Below are positions 45,837-54,455 of a stretch of 64,000 nucleotides of DNA, piece after piece. This DNA comes from Improbicoccus devescovinae. GTDB taxonomy: Bacteria; Bacillota; Clostridia; Oscillospirales; Acutalibacteraceae. Position 1 is the stretch's first letter; each line of letters starts with the position of its first letter. The notes beneath the pieces are model-generated. The model saw nothing but the letters and a program-made list of their open reading frames with translations, did no database searches and had not been told where the DNA came from. The translations under genes were made by a program, and so were the position numbers. The stretch is from NCBI GenBank assembly GCA_036245095.1, contig BSWA01000001.1, forward strand, positions 62,001 to 126,000. Direction: 5' to 3'.

Positions 45837-46760
45837 AAAATTTGAGATTTCATTTGAGATACTTAGAATTTTAAAATTTTCAAGTTTTTTTGATTTATTT
45901 ATTAAAATCGTATTAAGAAACACAAATTCTTTTATCAAACTTTTTCTAATTCTCTCGATTGCATTCCCAGAAAGCACCGCATGAGACGCACAGACATAAA
46001 TTTCCAAAGCTCCTGCAGATCTCAAAGCCTCTGACGCTGAACATATAGTTCCAGCGGTGTCAATTATATCATCAAAAATAACTATTTTTTTATTTTTTAC
46101 GTCACCGATTATGTTCATTACTTCCGAAACATTTGCCCTAGGACGATATTTGTCTATTATACAAATTTTCGGCAAAACTTCATCATATGATCCAAATAAT
46201 TTTGAAAACTGTCGTGTACGACCAACTGCACCACAATCTGGAGCCACAAATACAAAATTATTTATATTAAAATCTTCTAATTTTGTTACATATTCATAAA
46301 ATATACGAGACCCCATTATATTTTTAGTTAAAATGTCAAAATATCCTAAAATCTGAAGCGAGTGTATATCTACAGTAATCAAAGAATCAATTCCCGTAGA
46401 TGATATTAAATTTGAAATTAATTTAGCCGTCAACGGTTCTAAATCAGTAATTCTTTTATCCTGCCGAGCATACCCAAAATACGGAATCACAGCTATAATT
46501 TTCCGAGCACCAGAACGTCTTAAAGCATCAGAAATTATCAAAAGTTCTATTAAATTATCATTAACAGGCTCATGAGTCGACTGAACTATTATGCAATCTG
46601 AATCTGCTACAGATTCATTTAATTGTACAAAAATCTCACCATCGCTGAACCTTTTTATGTCTAAATTGCCTAAATTAATACCTAAATTTTTACATATCTC
46701 GCGAGAAATTACTGGGTTTGAGTTTCCTGAAAATAATTTTATTTGACTTTTATTTTCCAT
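45825..46760 (-). CDS. prs: Ribose-phosphate pyrophosphokinase
   Basis: Makes PRPP from ribose-5-phosphate and ATP for nucleotides, His and Trp. About 311 residues from ATG 46760 (AAGGG six bases upstream; ATG 46766 is too close). Motifs: LFSGNSNPVISREI, QSTHEPVNDNLIEL, VIPYFGYARQDK, the flexible-loop DIHSLQILGYF region, and the PRPP-binding loop IVIFDDIIDTAGTI. It lies 32 bases after recA on the same strand. Confidence 0.96.
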   Translation of the reverse strand: MENKSQIKLFSGNSNPVISREICKNLGINLGNLDIKRFSDGEIFVQLNESVADSDCIIVQSTHEPVNDNLIELLIISDALRRSGARKIIAVIPYFGYARQDKRITDLEPLTAKLISNLISSTGIDSLITVDIHSLQILGYFDILTKNIMGSRIFYEYVTKLEDFNINNFVFVAPDCGAVGRTRQFSKLFGSYDEVLPKICIIDKYRPRANVSEVMNIIGDVKNKKIVIFDDIIDTAGTICSASEALRSAGALEIYVCASHAVLSGNAIERIRKSLIKEFVFLNTILINKSKKLENFKILSISNEISNFLMS

Positions 46761-46798
46761 TGACATCCCTTATTTTATTTTATATAATTACAATAAAA

Positions 46799-47842
46799 TT
46801 AACTTTCTATTAGAACTTCTGAAACGTTAAAATTCGGAACAGGTCTAGTCTTTAGTAAATGCGACGACTTTTCTACTACATCTTCGGTTATAATTTCCAT
46901 AGCCTCAGAATTAGCTTTTAAATATTCTTTCACGCTGTCTTTTCCTTGGCCAAGCTTAACATCACCCCATGAGAACCATGAACCACTTTTTTGTATTACG
47001 TCTAGTTTAATAGCCAAGTCTATTAATTCGACCTCGTGGGCTATTCCTTTGCCGTATAAAATATCAAATTCAGCTTCTTTGAACGGCGGCGCTACCTTGT
47101 TTTTAACTACTTTCGCACGAGTCCGTGACCCTATAATTTCTCCTGCATTTTTCAACGTTTCAATGCGCCGTATGTCTATCCTGACAGAAGCATAAAACTT
47201 AAGTGCACGGCCTCCTGGTGTGACCTCGGGATTGCCATATATAACCCCAACTTTTTCGCGAAGTTGATTTATAAAAATCGCGATGCAATTCGATTTTGAA
47301 ATTGCTCCTGTTAATTTGCGCAATGCCTGAGACATAAGCCGAGCTTGTAACCCTATATGGCTATCCCCCATTTCGCCTTCTATTTCGGCTTTAGGCACCA
47401 ATGCTGCTACTGAATCAATAACTATTACATCAACAGCGCCAGATCTTGCAAGAGATTCTGTGATTTCTAAAGCTTGCTCGCCGGTGTCAGGCTGAGAAAC
47501 CAATAATGCATTGATATCAACCCCCAATGCAGCCGCATAAATAGGATCCAATGCATGTTCTACATCAATAAAAGCCGCGTTTCCGCCATTTTTTTGACCT
47601 TGTGCTATACAATGCAACGCCAACGTCGTTTTTCCCGAAGACTCCGGGCCATATATTTCGACAACCCTCCCACGAGGCAAACCTCCAATTCCTAATGCTA
47701 AATCTAAAGTTAACGAGCCTGTTGAAATCGCTTCAACCTGTAAACATTCGTTTTTGCCTAAATGCATGACTGCGCCTTTCCCGAATTGCTTTTCTATTTG
47801 ACCAATAGCTGTTTCTAACGCTTTTTGTCTATCGAATCCCAT
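46799..47842 (-). CDS. recA: Recombinase RecA
   Basis: Strand-exchange ATPase of homologous recombination. 347 residues from ATG 47842, directly after GGAGG; an upstream in-frame start at 47860 would put that SD inside the gene. Walker A is GPESSGKT (65-72), then VIDSVAALVPKAEIEGEMGD, the DNA-binding loop 2 region and INQLREKVGVIYGNPEVTPG. The C-terminus is short but normal. Probably an operon with prs. Confidence 0.98.
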   Translation of the reverse strand: MGFDRQKALETAIGQIEKQFGKGAVMHLGKNECLQVEAISTGSLTLDLALGIGGLPRGRVVEIYGPESSGKTTLALHCIAQGQKNGGNAAFIDVEHALDPIYAAALGVDINALLVSQPDTGEQALEITESLARSGAVDVIVIDSVAALVPKAEIEGEMGDSHIGLQARLMSQALRKLTGAISKSNCIAIFINQLREKVGVIYGNPEVTPGGRALKFYASVRIDIRRIETLKNAGEIIGSRTRAKVVKNKVAPPFKEAEFDILYGKGIAHEVELIDLAIKLDVIQKSGSWFSWGDVKLGQGKDSVKEYLKANSEAMEIITEDVVEKSSHLLKTRPVPNFNVSEVLIES

Positions 47843-47990
47843 ATTTCCTCCATCTTTCAATAATAACTATTTTTCATTTTAAATTATGTTATAAATAAAT
47901 TTCAAGATTTTTTAAAAAAATTACAAAATGTATATTCTCACAAAAAATATAATTATATTTAAAATTAACCGTTAAATTTGACCACTTCAT

Positions 47991-49085
47991 TTACTTATTT
48001 TTTGTTATCAAGTTCACAAACTTTTCACTTATACTTCGGGCAACATTATCAAGGGTAATATCATAACTATCAGTATTCTCTACCAAGTTTGTAAATTGAG
48101 TTGGTATCTGGGGTTTTTCCATATCATTTGGTTCACGGCCCCAAGCGATTGCGATGGGAATATCCCCGCGCTGTTCAGAAAGCTGCTTTAATTTTTTTTC
48201 AGTATCTAATTGCCCTTCTGTAAAGTGCTTTATACTCAGAGACGAAAGCAAGCCCTCCTGTTTTAAACAAGACTCCAAATTCTTTCGCGGGAACAACAAC
48301 ATTAATCCACCAATATCTTGTTTCTGCTGAGTCGCATCAAGGCCTGCCTGCAAGGCGTCCGCACACCCAACAAGGCCAGAACCTACTATTATTATATTTT
48401 GTGGAGGTATCTTTTTTGCATTTATATAATACTCAACTAGCGTCTTGGCGTCCAAATATAAACTTTGTTCCGTGATTTTTGATGTGCCCAGCCACGACGA
48501 TGTTCTAGGTTTACTTGCCCCGACACCCGAGTAGTCAATGCCTACAACCCGCGCGCCGCCCTCCGTATACACGCGGGCGAGATCCCTTGCTGCATTTCTA
48601 CCTGTACGGCCACCAAAAACGATGAAAACTTTGCCCTCCAAACTGGTATCTTTATTCGGATCTGTACTCACACCTGAATACTCGTCCCCAGTTATACTTC
48701 CAATTGTAAATTGTTTGCGCTTAATCGTGATTTCGTCATTAATTGTAGTAGATTCATTCAGCCAGTTCATATGATCTGGGCCATATGGATTTAATAAAAA
48801 AGAATTACTATAACCTCGCGCGTCATCATATGCCAAATAGATACCACCAGCGATAAGAGCAAAAGCCCCGACTACAATACCTCCATACATTAATTTCTGT
48901 CTCGTAGTCAATTTTTCTTTCGGTTCATCTAGCGTATCAGACCCATCTTGATCATCAAATTGATTAGAATTTACCAATATATCTTCGGACGACACTACTG
49001 ATTTCGCCTGAACCTGCGGCATCAGCATTAGATTTATTAGTAATAATGAACTTAATTTTCGGAATAATTCATTTTTTTTTGTCAT
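47991..49085 (-). CDS. Membrane-anchored alpha/beta-hydrolase-like protein
   Basis: 364 residues from ATG 49085 with GGGGGTG upstream. A signal-like stretch spans about 11-28 (LSSLLLINLMLMPQVQA), then an acidic polar segment and a second helix about 65-86 (LMYGGIVVGAFALIAGGIYL). The C-terminal domain (about 150-364) reads as an alpha/beta-hydrolase fold: GKVFIVFGGRTGRNAARDLA (oxyanion-type strand), GARVVGIDYSGVGASKP, and the elbow region NIIIVGSGLVGCADALQAG. At the elbow the usual GHSLGG reads GSGLVG, so the nucleophile position is Gly. Enzyme activity is doubtful. It has the same overall layout as the 3223 and 15197 proteins. It follows gerW by 53 bases. Confidence 0.7.
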   Translation of the reverse strand: MTKKNELFRKLSSLLLINLMLMPQVQAKSVVSSEDILVNSNQFDDQDGSDTLDEPKEKLTTRQKLMYGGIVVGAFALIAGGIYLAYDDARGYSNSFLLNPYGPDHMNWLNESTTINDEITIKRKQFTIGSITGDEYSGVSTDPNKDTSLEGKVFIVFGGRTGRNAARDLARVYTEGGARVVGIDYSGVGASKPRTSSWLGTSKITEQSLYLDAKTLVEYYINAKKIPPQNIIIVGSGLVGCADALQAGLDATQQKQDIGGLMLLFPRKNLESCLKQEGLLSSLSIKHFTEGQLDTEKKLKQLSEQRGDIPIAIAWGREPNDMEKPQIPTQFTNLVENTDSYDITLDNVARSISEKFVNLITKNK

Positions 49086-49138
49086 AAACAAACACCCCCG
49101 AAATTATAAAATTTTAAATTAATTACTTTTAATAATTA

Positions 49139-49561
49139 TTAAGATTCCGTATTACAAACTTTTTCTTCTTTTTCAGGCTCTGAGTTCTTCTTTTTTCTAT
49201 TTTTAAATTTCTTGATAATCTTGCTTATAACATCAGGAGCCATCGCAACAGCTCTATCTACGGCCCCACTGAATGCGTCGACCTGCAAAAATTTGACTTC
49301 ATCGTCAATTATAACCAAAAACCCTACTGGACTTATAGTTATTCCGCTACCAGAACCTCCGCCAAATACCGAACCTTTGTCCGATTTCTTTGTAGCAAAA
49401 TCCGAACCGCCAATAGCTAATCCGTAAGAAACTTTTGAAATAGGTATCAATGTGACTTTAGGATTAATTTTCATCGGTTCTCCAATAACAGAATTGCTAT
49501 CTAATAGTCCCTTTATACTAGTAACAGATGCGCTCATCAAATTCTCGACGTTATTTCCCAA
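49139..49561 (-). CDS. ytfJ: GerW-family (YtfJ) sporulation protein
   Basis: 140 residues from TTG 49561, seven bases after GGAGG. The family core is plain: NVENLMSASVTSIKGLLDSN, GEPMKINPKVTLIPISKVSY and GGGSGSGITISPVGFLVI. In Bacillus YtfJ/GerW is made in spores and affects germination, but homologs occur widely, including in non-sporulating Firmicutes. Here it lies between serS and a membrane accessory gene. Confidence 0.92.
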   Translation of the reverse strand: MGNNVENLMSASVTSIKGLLDSNSVIGEPMKINPKVTLIPISKVSYGLAIGGSDFATKKSDKGSVFGGGSGSGITISPVGFLVIIDDEVKFLQVDAFSGAVDRAVAMAPDVISKIIKKFKNRKKKNSEPEKEEKVCNTES

Positions 49562-49660
49562 AAATATTCCTCCGATGTTTTACTATTTTTTTACTACCTT
49601 CTTATTAATATTATGTTACATTATTATTTATTTAATGTCAATACTTTTTTGACCAAAAAC

Positions 49661-50878
49661 TTAATTTTTAATTACTTCTAAATCATACATATATTTACGC
49701 AAAGCTGTTGGGATTTTAATGCTTCCATCTGATTGCTGGCAATTTTCCATAATCGCAAGCACCGCGCGATCTGTGATTTCAGTCGACGAAATAGTATGAG
49801 GAAATATCTTAGTTTTATTTATTTCAGTTCTAATATTAAGCCTTCTAGTTTGGAAATCTGTTAAATTTGTATTAGAATGAGTCTCTCTAAAATCATTAAA
49901 CGAAGGGAACCAACCTTCCACGTCGTATTTTTTATACCCAGGAGCCCCCATATCACCGACGCAAACTCTAACAATTCTATACGGAATCTCCAAAAGTTCC
50001 ATAAGTTCTTCTATATTTTTTAGGCATAATTCATGAAAATATTCAGATTCTTCAGGCCGGCAAAACACAATTTGCTCCATTTTATTAAACTGATGTACCC
50101 TAAATGCGCCACGAGAACTCTTACCATATGAACCTACTTCGGTCCGAAAACACGGAGTTACAGCAGAATACAATAACGGTAAATCTTGAGAATTTAATAT
50201 TTCATTATCATGAAACGCAAGCAAAGTCTGTTCCGATGTACCGATTGCATATAAATTTTCATTTTCTATTTTATAATTTCCCTCGGGCTCAAACGGAAAA
50301 TACCCCGTACCCATAAACGTCCTATGATTAGCCAACACCGGCGGAATTAAAAATTTAAATTTTTTACGCTTTAAAACATCGCGAGCCAACAAATATACCG
50401 CAATTGCTAAATCAGCTCCTGCGCCGACAAAATAACAAAACCCACTGCCCGCGACTTTACTGCCTCGTTCTAAATCTAAAATCCCCAATTTTTGGCCAAG
50501 AACTTCATGAGGAAGCGGCGCGAAATCAAATTTTTTAAACTCGCCAACCCGCTTGATTTCTAAATTTTCAGAATCATCTTTGCCATCCGGAGTATCTTTT
50601 GCTAAATCATTAGGTAAAATTAGCCAAATTTTGTCTCTTTCTTCTTTTATTTTTGTGAATTCTGGCTTCAAATCATTAATTTTAGATTTTAATTCCATTG
50701 CTTTTTCACGCGACGAAGCCCGTTTTTGTTCTGATTTTAAATTATCTAATTCATTTTTTAATTTATTAACCTCAAAATGCAACTCAAGAAATTTTTCTAT
50801 ATTTACGTTACAGCCTCGTTTTTCAAAAATTTTTTTAGCATATTCAACATTTTCCTTCAAAAATTTTATATCTATCAT
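49661..50878 (-). CDS. serS: Seryl-tRNA synthetase
   Basis: Class II synthetase. 405 residues, GTGAGG before ATG 50878. The N-terminal tRNA-binding coiled coil spans about 25-100 (FEVNKLKNELDNLKSEQKRA). Motif 2 is PCFRTEVGSYGKSSRGAFRVHQFNK region; motif 3 is SSTEITDRAVLAIMENCQ and TALRKYM. The length is slightly below the usual 420-430. It follows ruvC by 33 bases. Confidence 0.96.
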   Translation of the reverse strand: MIDIKFLKENVEYAKKIFEKRGCNVNIEKFLELHFEVNKLKNELDNLKSEQKRASSREKAMELKSKINDLKPEFTKIKEERDKIWLILPNDLAKDTPDGKDDSENLEIKRVGEFKKFDFAPLPHEVLGQKLGILDLERGSKVAGSGFCYFVGAGADLAIAVYLLARDVLKRKKFKFLIPPVLANHRTFMGTGYFPFEPEGNYKIENENLYAIGTSEQTLLAFHDNEILNSQDLPLLYSAVTPCFRTEVGSYGKSSRGAFRVHQFNKMEQIVFCRPEESEYFHELCLKNIEELMELLEIPYRIVRVCVGDMGAPGYKKYDVEGWFPSFNDFRETHSNTNLTDFQTRRLNIRTEINKTKIFPHTISSTEITDRAVLAIMENCQQSDGSIKIPTALRKYMYDLEVIKN

Positions 50879-50911
50879 ACATAAAACCTCACAAATTAAT
50901 AAATTATATTT

Positions 50912-51385
50912 TTACATTTTTCTATCAGCATGACAAATCGCAATAGCAATAGCATCAGCAGCATCATCAGGTTTAGGCAAGAAATCCAATTTCAAAATAG
51001 TTCTTGTACATTTCATAATTTCCATTTTTTTCGATTTACCACAACCTGTTACCGCAAATTTCACCTGCAACGGAGTATACTCAACAATGCTAACTTTAGA
51101 AATTTGAGCCGCTAAAATTATTACTCCTCGAGCTTGCGCTACTGCAATTGCCGTTTTTTGATTATTTTGAAAATATAAACTCTCGATAGACACAATATTT
51201 GGTTTATATTTGCTAAAAATATTCAAAATTTCTTTATAAATTTGTTCAAGCCTCTCAGGGAAATATGTTTCTGCTTTAGTTTTAACGACGCCACAATCAA
51301 TTAATTCATAATTTTTGCTGCTTTTTATATTCAAAATAGCATAGCCAGTTGTTGCATAGCCAGGATCAATTCCTACAATTCTCAA
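50912..51385 (-). CDS. ruvC: Crossover junction endodeoxyribonuclease RuvC
   Basis: Holliday-junction resolvase. Start chosen at TTG 51385, giving MRIVGIDPGYATTGYAIL like known RuvC N-termini, eight bases after GGAG; ATG 51400 would add five residues. Catalytic acidic residues: D in GIDPG, E in VSIESLYF and D/D in KPDDAADAIAIAICH. 157 residues. Its start overlaps the ispE end by 20 bases, indicating translational coupling. ruvA and ruvB are not adjacent. Confidence 0.93.
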   Translation of the reverse strand: MRIVGIDPGYATTGYAILNIKSSKNYELIDCGVVKTKAETYFPERLEQIYKEILNIFSKYKPNIVSIESLYFQNNQKTAIAVAQARGVIILAAQISKVSIVEYTPLQVKFAVTGCGKSKKMEIMKCTRTILKLDFLPKPDDAADAIAIAICHADRKM

Positions 51386-52256
51386 ACATTTCCACTCCAT
51401 AATTCACAGGACTACAGATAAATGTATTTTCACATAAATTACTATTTTTTTTGCTATAATTTAAAATTTCTTGTATATTTTCACTAAAAAAAATCTTATA
51501 TTTCGCAGAACCACTTCCTGTCAATTTAAAATCATTAAACCCCAAATTAATTACTTTTTCAAAGTCATTAAAACAAAAAACAAAGATTTTTCGTATATTA
51601 TCATATTCGATAATATTTTTCAATAAATTTATTCTTTTTGTCTGTTTAAACATATTATTTTTATATTTTAAAATTTTTCTATCATATATATCATAAGCCT
51701 CGCGAGTACTAATTTTTGTATTTTTAGGTATAATAATAAACAAAAAAATATCTTTAATAGGCCTCATTTTTGTGATTTTTTCACCAGTGCCTTCAACTAA
51801 TAACGTTCCTCCTGTCATGCATAATGGGACGTCAGAGCCTATTTTATGAGCTATATTTAATAATTCTTTTTTTGTTAAATTTGTATTAAAAAACTTATTT
51901 AAACCCAACAAAATCGCGCCTGCATCGGCGCTTCCACCGCCAAGGCCGGCTTGCATCGGGATGTTCTTCGTGATTTGAATATTTATATTTTTATATTGAG
52001 TTTTATGTTTATTATTAACAAAATCGAAAAATTTTTTTGCCGAAATATATGCAATATTATCATAAAAAGAGCTAATATATTTATTACAAAATATTTTTAT
52101 ACCCGATTTATTATTACTTAATTTTATAATATCAAACAAATTAATAGACTGCGTAATTGTAGAAATTTCATGAAAATTATTATTATTTTTATTCAAAATC
52201 TCCAAACCAAGATTAATTTTCGCATATGCTTTTAAAATCATTTGTTTATTATTCAT
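51366..52256 (-). CDS. ispE: 4-diphosphocytidyl-2-C-methyl-D-erythritol kinase
   Basis: GHMP kinase of the MEP isoprenoid pathway. About 296 residues from ATG 52256; ATG 52241 (MILKAYAKINLGLEIL) is an alternative matching the family's start. Motifs: KAYAKINLGLEIL, the ATP loop IPMQAGLGGGSADAGAILLG and C-terminal DFKLTGSGSAKYKIF (normally GSGGC). Coupled to ruvC at its 3' end and to prfA at its 5' end. Confidence 0.94.
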   Translation of the reverse strand: MNNKQMILKAYAKINLGLEILNKNNNNFHEISTITQSINLFDIIKLSNNKSGIKIFCNKYISSFYDNIAYISAKKFFDFVNNKHKTQYKNINIQITKNIPMQAGLGGGSADAGAILLGLNKFFNTNLTKKELLNIAHKIGSDVPLCMTGGTLLVEGTGEKITKMRPIKDIFLFIIIPKNTKISTREAYDIYDRKILKYKNNMFKQTKRINLLKNIIEYDNIRKIFVFCFNDFEKVINLGFNDFKLTGSGSAKYKIFFSENIQEILNYSKKNSNLCENTFICSPVNYGVEMFENCRN

Positions 52257-52264
52257 AAAAAATA

Positions 52265-53350
52265 TCAAATTCCTAGATTATTTTCAGCTAAAATTTTAGA
52301 TTGAAGCGCCATTCCAAGAGCATCAATTATTTCTTGTATATTCCCATTTAAAATATCCTCAAGTTTATATAAGCTCAAGCCGATTCTATGATCAGTAACC
52401 CGATTTTGAGCATAATTATAAGTGCGTATACGTTCAGACCTATCACCGGTCCCAATTTGAAGCCGGCGTTGAGTAGAATTCTCATCGGTTTGTTTATCTA
52501 TTTTTGCCTGTAGAAGCTTAGATTTTAAAATTTTCATGGCTCTGTCTTTATTTTTATACTGACTTCTTTCATCTTGACATTCAACAATTACTCCGCTTGG
52601 AATATGTGTAATTCTAATAGCCGACTCAGTTTTATTTACATGCTGCCCGCCAGCCCCACTAGCTCTGAAAGTATCAATTTGCAAATCCGTAGGATCAATC
52701 TCAATTTCGACGTCTTCTGCTTCAGGTAATACTGCAACAGTTACTGTAGATGTATGAACTCGGCCTTGTGTCTCTGTTTCTGGCACTCTTTGAACCCGAT
52801 GAACTCCACTTTCATGCTTAAGCTGGGAATATGCACAGTCGCCAGATATCAAAACGCAAACTTCTTTATAGCCTCCAAGGCCAGTTTCGTTAAAACTCAC
52901 AATTTCTGTCTTCCATTTTTTACTTTGAGCATACATCATATACATGCGTAATAAAGCGCTCGAAAAAAGCGCAGCCTCAGCCCCACCAGCGCCTCCACGG
53001 ATTTCGATTATTACATTTCTATCATCATTTGGGTCCCTAGGAAGCAGTAAAAATTTAATTTCTTTTTTTATATTTTCTAAATTTTCTCGCACAGATTTTA
53101 ACTCGCATTCGATTAAATCTTCCATTTCTTTTCCAGGATTTTCTTTTAATAATATGTTAAGATCATCTATATTTTTTCTCTCTTTTTTATAATTTATATA
53201 CAAATTAACTATAGGAGTTATGTTTTTTAATTCTTTATTTAAATTTTTGTACATCTCACGATCTGAGATTATATTCAAATCGCACATTTTTTTTTCAATT
53301 TCTATAAATTTTTGTTCAGTTTTATCTAATTCTTTGAATTCATTAATCAT
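52265..53350 (-). CDS. prfA: Peptide chain release factor 1
   Basis: Reads UAA and UAG and releases the peptide. 361 residues from ATG 53350 with AGGAGTG upstream. It has RF1 traits: HRVQRVPETETQGRVHTSTV (domain with the PxT-type specificity loop) and the catalytic GGQ in ASGAGGQHVNKTESAIR near residue 235. First gene of the prfA-ispE-ruvC-serS run. Confidence 0.96.
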   Translation of the reverse strand: MINEFKELDKTEQKFIEIEKKMCDLNIISDREMYKNLNKELKNITPIVNLYINYKKERKNIDDLNILLKENPGKEMEDLIECELKSVRENLENIKKEIKFLLLPRDPNDDRNVIIEIRGGAGGAEAALFSSALLRMYMMYAQSKKWKTEIVSFNETGLGGYKEVCVLISGDCAYSQLKHESGVHRVQRVPETETQGRVHTSTVTVAVLPEAEDVEIEIDPTDLQIDTFRASGAGGQHVNKTESAIRITHIPSGVIVECQDERSQYKNKDRAMKILKSKLLQAKIDKQTDENSTQRRLQIGTGDRSERIRTYNYAQNRVTDHRIGLSLYKLEDILNGNIQEIIDALGMALQSKILAENNLGI

Positions 53351-53486
53351 AATCAAATACACTCCTAAGAATACCAGTGGATTATTTTATAAAATTAAAA
53401 TTCAAAAGTCAATTTAATAATAAACTTAATTTATAAACTTCATGTAAATTATATAAAATATATTATTTAATTTTATTTTTTATATA

Positions 53487-53514
53487 TTGACTAATTTGTG
53501 AAATATTATATAAT
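53487..53514 (+). promoter_or_regulatory. sigma-A promoter of the 53558 gene
   Basis: TTGACT (53487-53492), 16-base spacer, TATAAT (53509-53514); AGAGGTGAT precedes ATG 53558. Confidence 0.7.
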
Positions 53515-53557
53515 AATATATAGTCATAAAAAATATGTAATTCAAGAGGTGATAATT

Positions 53558-54403
53558 ATGGGAATTGCGAAAGATTCTGTAAACGCTTTTTTAAACAATG
53601 TTAAAGTACATCCTAAATTTCTATCTATATTGAGTTTCCTTAAATTTAAAAGAAACTATAACAAATTTAAAACTGAGCTTGCAACATTGCTTACTAACGC
53701 TGAAGATGGTGCCGACAAAGCCGGCGATGGTGATATCACTAATATTGCTTATGGAGACTTGTTAATTTATATTCTTAGGGCCATGAAAAATCTTCGTCTA
53801 ATGAAGCCAGTTTATGACAGTAAGTCGAGAATTTCTAGTGTTTTTTCCGTTTGGACAACGCAAAAAAATCCTTTAAATCTTATTGGCACAGATAAAAAAA
53901 GAAAGACAATATCACTCAGTGAGACTATAGGTAGCGAAAAATCGTGGCTAGTAATAGACTTCAATAAAAACCAGAATCCTAAGCCTAATACAAATACTGA
54001 TACTGATACAGTTGACGAGGGTATTACTTATACGTTAGGAATTATAAATAGAGATATGGAATATTTTGAAGCCGTCATTAAGTCGCCAAAGAGATTGACC
54101 GTTGGTGAATTATATAAACAAAGTATAACTACCGACAACGGGACCCAAGTCTCTTTGAGAGACATATGTGCAAGGTATATTGTATCTTATTCACTAGTTA
54201 ATGATTCTCTAAAATATTTAAAAGACAACCACACAGTACCTTTATTGAATGAGAAACATGGTATTGATATATTAATATACAATCCTAATGTACAATTTAA
54301 AGACAGAGAAAAAGAAACTTATGCTAAAATAAAATCCGTTATATTTAGTAAAGATAGAATATCTGACAAACAATCCACTGTCAATGATGTTTTTGTGAAG
54401 TAG
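53558..54403 (+). CDS. Orphan protein, 281 aa
   Basis: Not recognised. Start at ATG 53558 (MGIAKDSVNAFLNNVKVHPK) directly after AGAGGTGAT; an open extension to 53498 overlaps the promoter. No signal peptide or membrane helix. The first 110 residues are predicted helical, a short NT/D-rich linker (NPKPNTNTDTDTVDE) lies near 152-166, and a mixed alpha/beta second half follows. Monocistronic with its own promoter, like the other accessory genes. It could be a cytosolic or non-classically exported accessory protein. Confidence 0.75.
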   Translation: MGIAKDSVNAFLNNVKVHPKFLSILSFLKFKRNYNKFKTELATLLTNAEDGADKAGDGDITNIAYGDLLIYILRAMKNLRLMKPVYDSKSRISSVFSVWTTQKNPLNLIGTDKKRKTISLSETIGSEKSWLVIDFNKNQNPKPNTNTDTDTVDEGITYTLGIINRDMEYFEAVIKSPKRLTVGELYKQSITTDNGTQVSLRDICARYIVSYSLVNDSLKYLKDNHTVPLLNEKHGIDILIYNPNVQFKDREKETYAKIKSVIFSKDRISDKQSTVNDVFVK

Positions 54404-54455
54404 CAAAAAAACTAATCGAATACACAATCAATTACCGATGTTTATTCTTAAGAAT

